From positions 1-15,135 of the forward strand of contig DATKLX010000094.1 in NCBI GenBank assembly GCA_035542155.1: 15,135 bases of DNA, in the 5' to 3' direction. Of the stretch, positions 7,311-13,943 are shown in pieces. Every line of letters begins with the position of its first letter. Position 1 is the first letter of the stretch. The translations under genes and the position numbers were made by a program. Below the pieces are notes generated by a model. That model was not told the origin of the DNA and searched no databases. It was given only the letters and a program-made list of their open reading frames with translations. The stretch is from DATKLX01 sp035542155 (GTDB lineage: Bacteria; Chloroflexota; Anaerolineae; Anaerolineales; Anaerolineaceae).

Positions 7311-7862
7311 ATGCAGCCCTGGAAAACCCTGAAGAAGAAGACGATCCTCGAGCACAGCAAGTATCTGGTGGTCGAGAGCCACACCGTCGAACTGCCGGAC
7401 GGGACGATCATCCTCGATTGGCCCTGGGTGATCACCCCTGATTACGTGATCGTGATCCCGGTCAGCGCGGAAGGGATCGTTACCTGCTTTCGCCAGGTAA
7501 AATACAGCGTCCCAGGGACGACGCTTGCACCGGTGGGCGGTTATTTGGAACCTGGGGAAGATCCGCTCGCGGCTGCCAAAAGGGAGCTGAAAGAAGAAAT
7601 GGGCCTGGCCAGCGAGGATTGGACCAGGTTAGGCCAGTATCAAATTGATGGAAACCGTGGGGTGGCGGCCTGCTATCTCTATCTCGCACGCAATACCATA
7701 TGGAGCGCAGATCGGGATGCCGACGATCTCGAGGAGCAAGAAATCGTGACCCTTAACCTGGAAGAGGTGAGGGCCGCTTTGAAGGTGGGAGAATTCAAGG
7801 TCCTGGCCTGGGCAGCGGCGGTCTCTCTGGCGCTGCTCGATCTGGAGGAAAAAGAAAGGTAG
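7311..7862 (+). CDS. Nudix hydrolase, ADP-ribose pyrophosphatase-like
   Basis: This 183-residue enzyme should hydrolyse a nucleoside diphosphate linked to another moiety, with ADP-ribose the most likely substrate. The Nudix box GX5EX7REUXEEXGU is intact from Gly77 to Leu99, including Arg91, Glu92, Glu95 and Glu96, which bind the metal. Ahead of it, the strands around ELPDGT (27-32) and VIVIPVSAEGIVTCFRQVKY resemble ADP-ribose pyrophosphatases, where the Arg in a similar FRQ-Y segment contacts substrate. The start is 11 bases after the peptidase stop, with GGGAAG nearby as ribosome binding site. Its stop is one base from the stop of the convergent DUF362 gene. Specificity among ADP-ribose, NADH and GDP-sugars cannot be settled from sequence. 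Confidence 0.92.
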   Translation: MQPWKTLKKKTILEHSKYLVVESHTVELPDGTIILDWPWVITPDYVIVIPVSAEGIVTCFRQVKYSVPGTTLAPVGGYLEPGEDPLAAAKRELKEEMGLASEDWTRLGQYQIDGNRGVAACYLYLARNTIWSADRDADDLEEQEIVTLNLEEVRAALKVGEFKVLAWAAAVSLALLDLEEKER

Positions 7863-7863
7863 C

Positions 7864-9027
7864 TCAACTCGCCGGGATATAGCCCATCGGTGTAGGCTGG
7901 ATCTGCTCGACGGGAAGAACGTCGATCAGCTCGTAATCACGGGAGCCCAGCCCGAGGGCAGCGCCGTACTCGACCACCTTATAAGGATCTTTGTAGGGAC
8001 CATGCAGCCAGCGAAAGGGATGGCCCTGGCGGGTGTGGACTACCATCGACGTGGGGATGTTTTCCTCGATGAGCTGGGTTTTCGCGGTGACGTCCAGGAT
8101 AGCCTGTTCGAGGGCGACGATGTCGTCAGAGCCAAAGATGCCGGCGTCTGGCAGGATCGCCATGCTGGTAAAACCAAAACAATCGCAGACCGGGGTGATG
8201 TTATTCGCCAGGCTGAGGTGAACCGCCTTGCCAGGTTCGAAGGTCGATAGGGTCAGGCTGACGCTGATCGCACAGGCCTCCTGGAAGGCATAAAAATTCC
8301 TGGGCTCGATCTTGAGGCTTCCAGGAGGGGCTACCTTGAGGCAGCGCCCGCACTGGTTGCAAAGTTCAAAGTGCAGGTGGAGCTGCTGAGGTTTATTGCG
8401 GTCTTCGACCAGCGCGCTGTGCGGGCAGGAGGCGATGATCCGCTGGCGAGTTTCGGCGCCCGGACATTTCTCCGCGAACCAGTAGCGATCGAAGTGGTTG
8501 GTATCGTGCATCGCGCTGCGGGTCTTGCCGGTCATGCAGCCAAGAGCCAGGTTTTTAAAAGCAGCCCCAAAGCCGCAGGAAGGGTGTCCCTTGACATGGG
8601 AAAAATTCACCAGAAAGGTCGCGTCTTCGATCATGCCGGCGACCTGCCAGTCCTGAATGTTTTTATACGGGTGGTGGTGTTCATAATGGTAGCGATCTTT
8701 CAGACCCGCGGACGGGTAAATGGGGCAGCCCAGCGTTTCGGAGGTATAGCCACGCGATTCGGCGCCGGCGACGTCCCAATCCACGTCAACGACGAAGGGT
8801 TTGCCGCCGCCCTCCTGGATCGCCTGGACGACTCTGCGGACAAACAGCGGGTGGATCATGGAATAGCCGAGATGATTCCCGGTGTGCATTTTTAAGGCGA
8901 CGAGCTCCCCTTTGACTCGATCAAGCAAATGCAGCCGATCCAGGATCATGTCGAGTTTGGCAGGGAGAGTTTCTTTGGCCTCCAGGCGCGCCTGGCGTGG
9001 AGATCCGTAATAGACCGGACTGGACAT
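7864..9027 (-). CDS. DUF362 domain protein with a degenerate ferredoxin motif
   Basis: This 387-residue protein belongs to the DUF362 family, often annotated as Fe-S or ferredoxin-linked proteins of unknown role. The core is visible as MHTGNHLGYSMIHP (47-60), FLVNFSHVKGHPSCGFGAAFKNLALGC (key residues His147, His144, Cys151, Lys158, Cys164) and a late CDCFGFTSM segment (281-289). A ferredoxin-like insert has Cys223, Cys226 and Cys229 in CNQCGRC, but the fourth ligand of the usual CxxCxxCxxxCP is Ala233 (VAPPG), and no second motif is seen. ATG 9027 is chosen because GAGGG lies 6 bases upstream; a longer frame begins at 9105 but that start overlaps a good -10 box. Function is unknown: redox or metal handling is inferred. 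It is transcribed away from the tail-tube gene. Confidence 0.85.
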   Translation of the reverse strand: MSSPVYYGSPRQARLEAKETLPAKLDMILDRLHLLDRVKGELVALKMHTGNHLGYSMIHPLFVRRVVQAIQEGGGKPFVVDVDWDVAGAESRGYTSETLGCPIYPSAGLKDRYHYEHHHPYKNIQDWQVAGMIEDATFLVNFSHVKGHPSCGFGAAFKNLALGCMTGKTRSAMHDTNHFDRYWFAEKCPGAETRQRIIASCPHSALVEDRNKPQQLHLHFELCNQCGRCLKVAPPGSLKIEPRNFYAFQEACAISVSLTLSTFEPGKAVHLSLANNITPVCDCFGFTSMAILPDAGIFGSDDIVALEQAILDVTAKTQLIEENIPTSMVVHTRQGHPFRWLHGPYKDPYKVVEYGAALGLGSRDYELIDVLPVEQIQPTPMGYIPAS

Positions 9028-9104
9028 GTCATACCCTCGATAAGGATGAAGATTTTGGAAAATGTAAATTTGTGGACGGAGACCCCGCGAGTATTTCTCA
9101 TCCA

Positions 9105-9133
9105 ATTATAAGCCAGAGATGCGGATCTTCCCA
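9105..9133 (-). promoter_or_regulatory. Promoter of the DUF362 gene
   Basis: On the minus strand a perfect TATAAT occupies 9110-9105, with TGGGAA (9133-9128, 3 of 6 matches) 17 bases upstream. Transcription would start near 9098 and leave a leader of about 70 bases before ATG 9027. It overlaps the longer in-frame start at 9105, supporting the shorter protein. Confidence 0.6.
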
Positions 9134-9163
9134 TGCTGTGGGGAAAAATACCTGAATTTATGG

Positions 9164-9191
9164 TTCGAATCTCGTTATTCTCCTGTATACT
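9164..9191 (+). promoter_or_regulatory. Likely promoter of the tail-tube-fold gene
   Basis: TATACT (9186-9191, 5 of 6 matches) is preceded after 16 bases by TTCGAA (9164-9169, 3 of 6 matches). Transcription would start near 9198, giving a leader of about 83 bases. AATCTCGTT is repeated at 9168-9176 and 9216-9224, on either side of the -10. Confidence 0.45.
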
Positions 9192-9280
9192 GGTAATTGT
9201 TTAGAGATACGCATCAATCTCGTTTCCCACAAACCGATCTGGATCATTCCATTCTCATCCAGGGTAAGGAGGACCGCATT

Positions 9281-9715
9281 ATGCCTGTCTTACGCAACCA
9301 GCCTTATGGAAATTCCAATTTTCGGGTCGAGATCGACGGCCTCACCCCTTCCAATTATCTCGAGGTAGTTCTTCCCGATCTGGCCCTGGAAATCGCCGAG
9401 TATCGCGAAGGCACGGACCGCTCGGATCTCGGGCAAAAGCTCATCGTCCGTCCGCGGATCGGAAATGTCATTTTGCGCCGCGGCTTTCGCGGGGAAAAGG
9501 AACTGTACGAATGGTGGAAAACCAACGCAGATGGAAACCTCACCCGGCGGAACGTGTCGGTAGTCCTGCAGGACGAATCCCGAAAAGACGTAGTGCGCTG
9601 GAATATGAACGACGCCATACCAGCCCGGTTAAGTTACTCACCCCTGGATGGGCTGGATGGAAGCCCACTGATCGAGACCCTCGAGCTGACGGTGGAAAAT
9701 TTGGTGCTGGAGTAA
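9281..9715 (+). CDS. Phage tail-tube-fold protein (gp19/PF06841-like), orphan
   Basis: This 144-residue protein matches the tail-tube family of contractile phages and extracellular injection systems. The signs are: N-terminal PYGNSNFRVEIDG (8-20), a VVLPDL and EIAEYREG segment (28-45), IGNVILRRGF (58-68 region), LYEWW after it, RRNVSVVLQDE, RWNMNDAIPARLSY and the C-terminal LIETLELTVENL. These are the successive strands of the family fold that polymerises into an inner tube. The strong AAGGAGG (9266-9272) lies 8 bases before ATG 9281, so the upstream extension to 9197 is not used. No sheath, baseplate, spike, LysM or AAA+ ATPase gene is seen on either side within the window, so it stands alone apart from a membrane-protein neighbour. 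It could be a remnant, a moonlighting tube or part of a dispersed system. Confidence 0.88.
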   Translation: MPVLRNQPYGNSNFRVEIDGLTPSNYLEVVLPDLALEIAEYREGTDRSDLGQKLIVRPRIGNVILRRGFRGEKELYEWWKTNADGNLTRRNVSVVLQDESRKDVVRWNMNDAIPARLSYSPLDGLDGSPLIETLELTVENLVLE

Positions 9716-9735
9716 TCAGCAAGCGTACAGTGGAG

Positions 9736-10311
9736 ATGCACCCTGGTCCCGGGCTGCACGAGCAGCTTGCCGCAGAACGGCGGCTCACCATCCAGGAAAC
9801 GTTCAGGCGGTTGGACCGCCTCGAGCGGGACGCAGCACAACAGGCAGGATGGCTTCTCCTGGCCGACGGGCTACTCCTGCTGGGAACCGCCATCCTGGTG
9901 GCCGGTGCGCCGGGCGCTGGAACTGCTCTCCGGGCATTTGCATGGGTCGGTCTGGTGCTCGCGGCCTACATTTCAGCGCTGATCCTCGTCCTCTCCATGG
10001 GCTTTGCCCTCTATACGCTGACGGGTAGGAACCTGCTGAGTGGGATCTTTCTTCCACCGCCGCCGAAAACGGGGAAGGTGGATTTTGACGCAGCCGAGGC
10101 GGACAGCCTAGAAACAGCCCAGGATTTCGGCCAGGAAAGCCGGGCCGCCTCGCAGGAAGAGCTTATCCAGGGAACATTGGAAGCCGTTACTCGACAAAGG
10201 GGTTCGCTTGCCCGCCAGGCTGGAGCCTTGCGGTTTTGCCGTTTCTTCATGCTTCTGGCCCTGATTGCCTGGTTGGTTGGCCTGGCTTTCCGCCTGGCAG
10301 GCCTGTTTTGA
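9736..10311 (+). CDS. Three-helix membrane protein next to the tube-fold gene
   Basis: I do not recognise this 191-residue protein. Residues 8-36 form a charged amphipathic helix, followed by two close membrane helices (about 38-57 and 67-95), a soluble stretch of about 70 residues with FLPPPPKTG and an E/Q-rich helix (140-160), and a third helix at the C-terminus (169-190). The layout of two helices, a cytoplasmic linker, then one helix is loosely like PycTM-type membrane effectors of anti-phage systems, but no cyclase gene is present and the match is topological only. The frame is open far upstream across the tail gene; ATG 9736 is chosen because it falls 21 bases after the tail-gene stop and begins a natural N-terminus. 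GTG 9730 is an alternative. No clear Shine-Dalgarno is seen, so translation may be coupled to the tail gene. Confidence 0.75.
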   Translation: MHPGPGLHEQLAAERRLTIQETFRRLDRLERDAAQQAGWLLLADGLLLLGTAILVAGAPGAGTALRAFAWVGLVLAAYISALILVLSMGFALYTLTGRNLLSGIFLPPPPKTGKVDFDAAEADSLETAQDFGQESRAASQEELIQGTLEAVTRQRGSLARQAGALRFCRFFMLLALIAWLVGLAFRLAGLF

Positions 10312-10368
10312 AGTTCGTTTGGAGCGAGTGAACGATGTAAGCATTGGACATCGAAAGGGGAGGTATCC

Positions 10369-11217
10369 ATGAAACTGGTCGATCTGATCCACCGTACGCC
10401 GCAACCGGAACCCTGGTCGGAACACGATAATATTCCCTGGTATGATCCGGAGTTCAGCAAGCGGATGCTCAAAGAGCATCTATCCCAGGAACACGACGCT
10501 GCCAGCCGGCGTTTCGAGGTGATCGACCGACAGGTGAACTGGATCCACAACCAACTGCTTTCCGCCACGCCAACCTGGATCCTGGATCTGGGCTGCGGCC
10601 CGGGACTGTATACCACACGGCTGGCCAGGTTGGGTCACACCTGCACGGGGATCGATTATTCCCCCGCGGCGATCGCTTACGCCGAAAAGACCAGCCTGAA
10701 TGAAATCCTGTCCTGTTCTTATCAAATGATCGACCTCCGCCTGGCGGAATTTGGCAGCAATTACGGGATGGTCATGTTTCTCTACGGCGAACCCAATGTT
10801 TTCAGCCGCGATGACCTGGTTCAAATCTTGAATAAGGCATATCGAGCACTGGATCCCGGCGGGTTGCTTCTTTTGGAGCCGCACACGCTCGCTTCCGTCG
10901 TAGAATTGGGGAGAGGAGGGCGCTCCTGGTCGATCAATCCTTCGGGGTTATTCTCCAAACGGGCTCACTTGCTTCTTGAGGAGAGATTCTGGGATCCTGT
11001 CCTGCAGGCGGCCACGGTCCGATATGATGTGATCGATGGTGTCAACGGATATGTGGACTGTTTTGGACAAAGCCTGCAGGGTTATTCCATCGAGCAGTAT
11101 ATCGCCTTGCTGGAGGAGTGCGGTTTCCTGGATGCGACTTTCTATCCATCCCTGACCGGTGAAACGGAACCAGAGGGATCAGATTTTTTGGTCGTCACGG
11201 CTCAAAAAGGCGAGTAG
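10369..11217 (+). CDS. Class I SAM-dependent methyltransferase
   Basis: This 282-residue methyltransferase should transfer a methyl group from S-adenosylmethionine to an unknown acceptor. Motif I ILDLGCGPG (71-79) binds SAM; TGIDYSP (about 93-99) is the acidic end of the second strand; ALDPGGLLLLEPH (about 161-173) is the strand after motif III. About 65 residues before motif I and about 110 after the core are likely acceptor-binding parts. GGGGAGG lies 5 bases before the ATG, an excellent ribosome binding site. It begins 57 bases after the three-helix protein and is followed closely by the tandem-GNAT gene, so these two are probably co-transcribed. A small-molecule acceptor seems likely because no RNA- or protein-binding domain is seen. 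Confidence 0.88.
   Translation: MKLVDLIHRTPQPEPWSEHDNIPWYDPEFSKRMLKEHLSQEHDAASRRFEVIDRQVNWIHNQLLSATPTWILDLGCGPGLYTTRLARLGHTCTGIDYSPAAIAYAEKTSLNEILSCSYQMIDLRLAEFGSNYGMVMFLYGEPNVFSRDDLVQILNKAYRALDPGGLLLLEPHTLASVVELGRGGRSWSINPSGLFSKRAHLLLEERFWDPVLQAATVRYDVIDGVNGYVDCFGQSLQGYSIEQYIALLEECGFLDATFYPSLTGETEPEGSDFLVVTAQKGE
10464..10480 (+). other. Perfect 7-base hairpin early in the methyltransferase gene
   Basis: GATGCTC (10464-10470) and GAGCATC (10474-10480) pair around an AAA loop, about 95 bases into the coding sequence. No T-run follows. It could be a minor RNA structure or chance. Confidence 0.3.
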
Positions 11218-11240
11218 GAATCTGGCCGGCGAAACGATTG

Positions 11241-12191
11241 ATGGTTTCAAAAATGGCTTTTCAATATATCATACGCAATTTCGAGCCCCAGGATGCGCCC
11301 CGCATGGAGGATCTCCAGGCGCGCTGTATCCGTGCCTGCCCGGATACCAGCCTGCTTCCGGGCGGTTTTTATTTTGCGCCGGGGTTTGACAACGGGGCGA
11401 ACATTTTCATCGCAGCAGGCCTCAATGGCGAGTACTACGGCCACGTGGTCGTCTATCCTTATCAGATATCCAGAGCGCTGGATGGAGCGCGCGTCCTGTG
11501 GATGGATTTGCGCGTTGATCCGCATTTACCAGGAGGACCGTTGATCAAAGATGCCTTGCTGCTCAAAGCCATCGATCGCGCCGGGGAGATTCAGCAAAAG
11601 CTTTCTGAGCCAGCGGTGCTATCGGTAACGTATTTTGCCAGGGGAGCCGCCAGTATTGAATATCTCCAGGCGAGAGGATTCCGTCATTACGAGACCGCCT
11701 ACATTTTACGCCGCGACCTTTCCAATCCGATCCCCGAATTTCCCATCCCCGCCGGTGTGACCCTGCTACCGTGGAAAATGGAAACAGTGAGAGAGCAAGA
11801 GGAGTATATCCGCGCCTATGAAAGTGTTCTAAATAACGACGCCTGGGACCTGAAAGGCCTGCAACATTTTATGAGCTCGGATTTCTGGTCGGTGGGGACC
11901 ACGTTTACCGCTTTTGCCGGGGGGCAAATTGCCGGCAGCCTCATAGCGTATTACGGACCCGATGATCCCGAGAAAATCGGCACTACTGAGCATTTCTTTG
12001 TTCTCCCTCAGTGGCGCCAGCAGGGACTGGCCAGCCTCTTGATCGCAGAGGCGTTGCGGTTCCTGAAAAGCCGTGGACTGGCCGAAGCGGAGCTACAGGT
12101 CACCGCCGAAAACCCTCGCGCTATCACCACGTACCAGAAACTTGGATATGAAGTGTACCAGGAGGAAGTTTCATTGGGTTTTGCGATATAA
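11241..12191 (+). CDS. Tandem-GNAT acetyltransferase
   Basis: This protein of about 316 residues holds two GNAT folds. The N-terminal half (about 8-160) is degenerate: it has IRNFEPQDAPRMEDL at its start but no clear acetyl-CoA loop. The C-terminal half (about 172-310) is the active one: EHFFVLPQWRQQGLASLLI carries the pyrophosphate-binding loop (QWRQQGLA, about 257-264), followed by ELQVTAENPRAITTYQKLGY, the usual motif B. This architecture recalls mycothiol synthase and other double-GNAT proteins, but the substrate is unknown. Possible starts are TTG 11238, ATG 11241 and ATG 11253; the last gives the natural N-terminus MAFQYIIR, and no Shine-Dalgarno decides among them. It starts 23 bases after the methyltransferase stop, so they likely share a transcript. 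Confidence 0.85.
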   Translation: MVSKMAFQYIIRNFEPQDAPRMEDLQARCIRACPDTSLLPGGFYFAPGFDNGANIFIAAGLNGEYYGHVVVYPYQISRALDGARVLWMDLRVDPHLPGGPLIKDALLLKAIDRAGEIQQKLSEPAVLSVTYFARGAASIEYLQARGFRHYETAYILRRDLSNPIPEFPIPAGVTLLPWKMETVREQEEYIRAYESVLNNDAWDLKGLQHFMSSDFWSVGTTFTAFAGGQIAGSLIAYYGPDDPEKIGTTEHFFVLPQWRQQGLASLLIAEALRFLKSRGLAEAELQVTAENPRAITTYQKLGYEVYQEEVSLGFAI

Positions 12192-12224
12192 GAAGACAGC
12201 TATACCGCCCCAGGACATTCGGTG

Positions 12225-12230
12225 TATACT
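12225..12230 (+). promoter_or_regulatory. Possible -10 element of the ferritin-like/VIT1 gene
   Basis: TATACT matches 5 of 6 consensus positions and lies about 43 bases before ATG 12273. No good -35 is seen 16-18 bases upstream, which would fit a regulated promoter. The same hexamer occurs before the tail-tube gene. Confidence 0.35.
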
Positions 12231-12251
12231 CCCAGAATCGCGTTTAGCTCT

Positions 12252-12265
12252 CTCCTAAAAAGGAG
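12252..12265 (+). promoter_or_regulatory. Hairpin that can mask the ribosome binding site
   Basis: CTCCT (12252-12256) pairs exactly with AGGAG (12261-12265) across an AAAA loop. AGGAG is the Shine-Dalgarno, 7 bases before ATG 12273. The 5-pair stem is marginal in stability, so it could act as a switch if stabilised by a ligand or protein, or be chance. Confidence 0.4.
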
Positions 12266-12272
12266 TGGTCGC

Positions 12273-13397
12273 ATGACCGGACAGGAAGTGCAGCAGTACC
12301 TTGCGAACTGGAACGATGAGCGTAACAGCAGCACGATCTATCTAGCGTTAACCGAGGTCGAAAAAGATCCGCGGATCGCGGAGGTATATCGCCGGATGGC
12401 CGCGGTAGAGCTCCAGCACGCGGAAAAATGGGCCGAGGAGATCAAGGCGGCGGGCCAGGAAGTGCCTGAATTCTACCCGACCGTGCGCACGCGGATATTA
12501 ATCTGGCTGGCGCGCCGGTTTGGACCCAACCTGATCTTGAACAACATCCAGACCATGGAAAAAGACGGCGCGTCTGGTTATTCACGCCAGCCTCAAGCGC
12601 AGGGAATGGTCGCCGATGAAGCTTCCCACGGACGGATTCTCGGGATGATCAGCAGGACCATACGAGGCGGAATGAGTGGGGGCTTCCTGGCCCAGATGGA
12701 AGGCCGCCACCGTTCGACCGGCGGCGGGAATGCCCTGCGGGCGGCAGTCCTCGGGGCAAATGATGGCCTGGTCTCCAACCTGAGTCTGGTGATGGGCGTC
12801 GCGGGGGCAGATTTGGCCAGCCGGTCCATCCTGATTACCGGATTCGCGGGCCTGCTGGCCGGGGCGATCTCCATGGCGCTGGGGGAGTGGCTATCGGTGC
12901 AAAGCTCGCGAGAGCTGTACGAGAACCAGATCAAGATCGAAAAAGCAGAAATCGAGCATGCTCCCACAGAAGAAGCTGAGGAGCTGGCCTTGATCTACGA
13001 GGCGCGGGGATTAAGCTCCGCACAGGCGCACCAGCTCTCCACCCAGATCATGGCCAACCCGGAAGGCGCCCTGGATACCCTCGCCAGAGAAGAGCTGGGG
13101 ATGGATCCAGAAGAACTGGGCGGATCAGCCTGGCAAGCCGCGCTGACCTCCTTCTTCCTCTTTGCCCTCGGCGCGATCATTCCAGTTATCCCATATACCT
13201 TCCTGACCGGGACGACCGCAGTCCTGGTCAGCATCCTGTTCAGTACAATCGGTTTATTTACCCTGGGAGCGGTAACCACCCTGTTCACAGGCCAGAAGGT
13301 GCTGTTCTCGGGGATGCGCATGGTGACTTTCGGCCTGCTGGCGGCAGGGATCACTTTTGGAATTGGACGGTTGATCGGCACCAGCATCGGCGGATAG
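12273..13397 (+). CDS. Ferritin-like/VIT1 fusion, iron or manganese transporter (MbfA-like)
   Basis: This 374-residue protein joins an N-terminal ferritin-like helical bundle (about 1-140) to a VIT1/CCC1 membrane transporter (about 150-374). The bundle has the metal-binding pattern Glu16, Glu46-x-x-His49 (ELQH) and Glu116-x-x-His119 (EASH). The transporter opens with AAVLGANDGLVSNLSLVMG (157-175), the signature of the VIT1 family, and has five predicted helices: about 160-180, 186-208, 288-310, 312-338 and 348-370. Between helices 2 and 3 is the charged cytoplasmic metal-binding domain. In MbfA-type proteins the ferritin part collects cytoplasmic iron for export, so protection from iron or manganese excess is likely. 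AGGAG lies 7 bases before the ATG, so the upstream in-frame codon at 12222 is not used. A GNAT gene follows 15 bases after its stop. Confidence 0.92.
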   Translation: MTGQEVQQYLANWNDERNSSTIYLALTEVEKDPRIAEVYRRMAAVELQHAEKWAEEIKAAGQEVPEFYPTVRTRILIWLARRFGPNLILNNIQTMEKDGASGYSRQPQAQGMVADEASHGRILGMISRTIRGGMSGGFLAQMEGRHRSTGGGNALRAAVLGANDGLVSNLSLVMGVAGADLASRSILITGFAGLLAGAISMALGEWLSVQSSRELYENQIKIEKAEIEHAPTEEAEELALIYEARGLSSAQAHQLSTQIMANPEGALDTLAREELGMDPEELGGSAWQAALTSFFLFALGAIIPVIPYTFLTGTTAVLVSILFSTIGLFTLGAVTTLFTGQKVLFSGMRMVTFGLLAAGITFGIGRLIGTSIGG

Positions 13398-13412
13398 AGT
13401 GAAAAGGCTGCC

Positions 13413-13940
13413 ATGATCTCGATACGCGAGGCAAAACCGGTCGACGCGGCCGGTATCGCCCGAGTCCATGTGGAAAGCTGGCGGAACGCTTACGCCAGCC
13501 TGATCCCCCAGGAATTTCTCGATGGGTTAACCATCGCGGACCGTGAGCGCTCGTGGAAAGCCTGGCTTTCCAGCTCAACCGGCGGAACACACATCTGGGT
13601 CGCCGCCAGTGAGGAGGAAGGGGTGGCTGGTTTCGCCTCAGGCGGCGTGGAGAGGGATCAGGATTCTTTTTTCAAAGGAGAGATCTACGCCTTGTATCTC
13701 CTCCCCGCCTACCAGCGCCGGGGGATTGGGACTCGCCTAGTGCAAACGGTGGCCCGCCAGTTAAGATGGGAACACCTGGACTCGATGATTATCTGGGTCT
13801 TAGAGGAAAACCCGGCGCGCAAGTTCTACGCCGCTCTGGGTGGAAAGCACCTGGAAGACCACCGCAAGGCCGTAACCATCGGAGGAGCGGTCCTTTATGA
13901 AACAGCTTACGGCTGGACAGATCTATCGGTTTTTGCTTAA
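13413..13940 (+). CDS. GNAT family N-acetyltransferase
   Basis: This 175-residue single-domain acetyltransferase should use acetyl-CoA on an amine. EIYALYLLPAYQRRGIGTRLV (around 90-110) is the central strand and pyrophosphate loop, with QRRGIG at 101-106; VLEENPARKFYAALGGK (129-145) is motif B, whose Tyr139 is the usual general acid. The N-terminus IREAKPVDAAGIARVHVESWR is typical of the family. AAAAGG lies 5 bases before the ATG. It starts 15 bases after the transporter stop and ends 3 bases before the next methyltransferase start, so it sits in one operon with both. The acceptor cannot be told; a small molecule or an antibiotic-like amine is as likely as a protein. Confidence 0.9.
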   Translation: MISIREAKPVDAAGIARVHVESWRNAYASLIPQEFLDGLTIADRERSWKAWLSSSTGGTHIWVAASEEEGVAGFASGGVERDQDSFFKGEIYALYLLPAYQRRGIGTRLVQTVARQLRWEHLDSMIIWVLEENPARKFYAALGGKHLEDHRKAVTIGGAVLYETAYGWTDLSVFA

Positions 13941-13943
13941 GAC

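Noticed and set aside
7426..7437. GGGTGATCACCC, a 12-base perfect palindrome in the Nudix gene
   Set aside because: It encodes a Val-Ile stretch with repeated GTGATC codons in this part of the gene, so codon use explains it.
9028..9105. Upstream start extending the DUF362 protein by 26 residues
   Set aside because: That ATG overlaps a perfect TATAAT on the same strand, and the ATG at 9027 has a good ribosome binding site.
9160..9176. GGTTCGAATCTCG resembles the T-loop end of a tRNA and could mark an attachment site beside the tail gene
   Set aside because: No pairing stem surrounds it (only one base pair fits), there is no acceptor arm or anticodon arm, and no integrase or second copy is present.
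9511..9735. Long upstream extension of the three-helix membrane protein
   Set aside because: It is the out-of-frame shadow of the tail-tube gene; the residues are Arg/Pro-rich and meaningless, and the tail protein is clearly the real product there.
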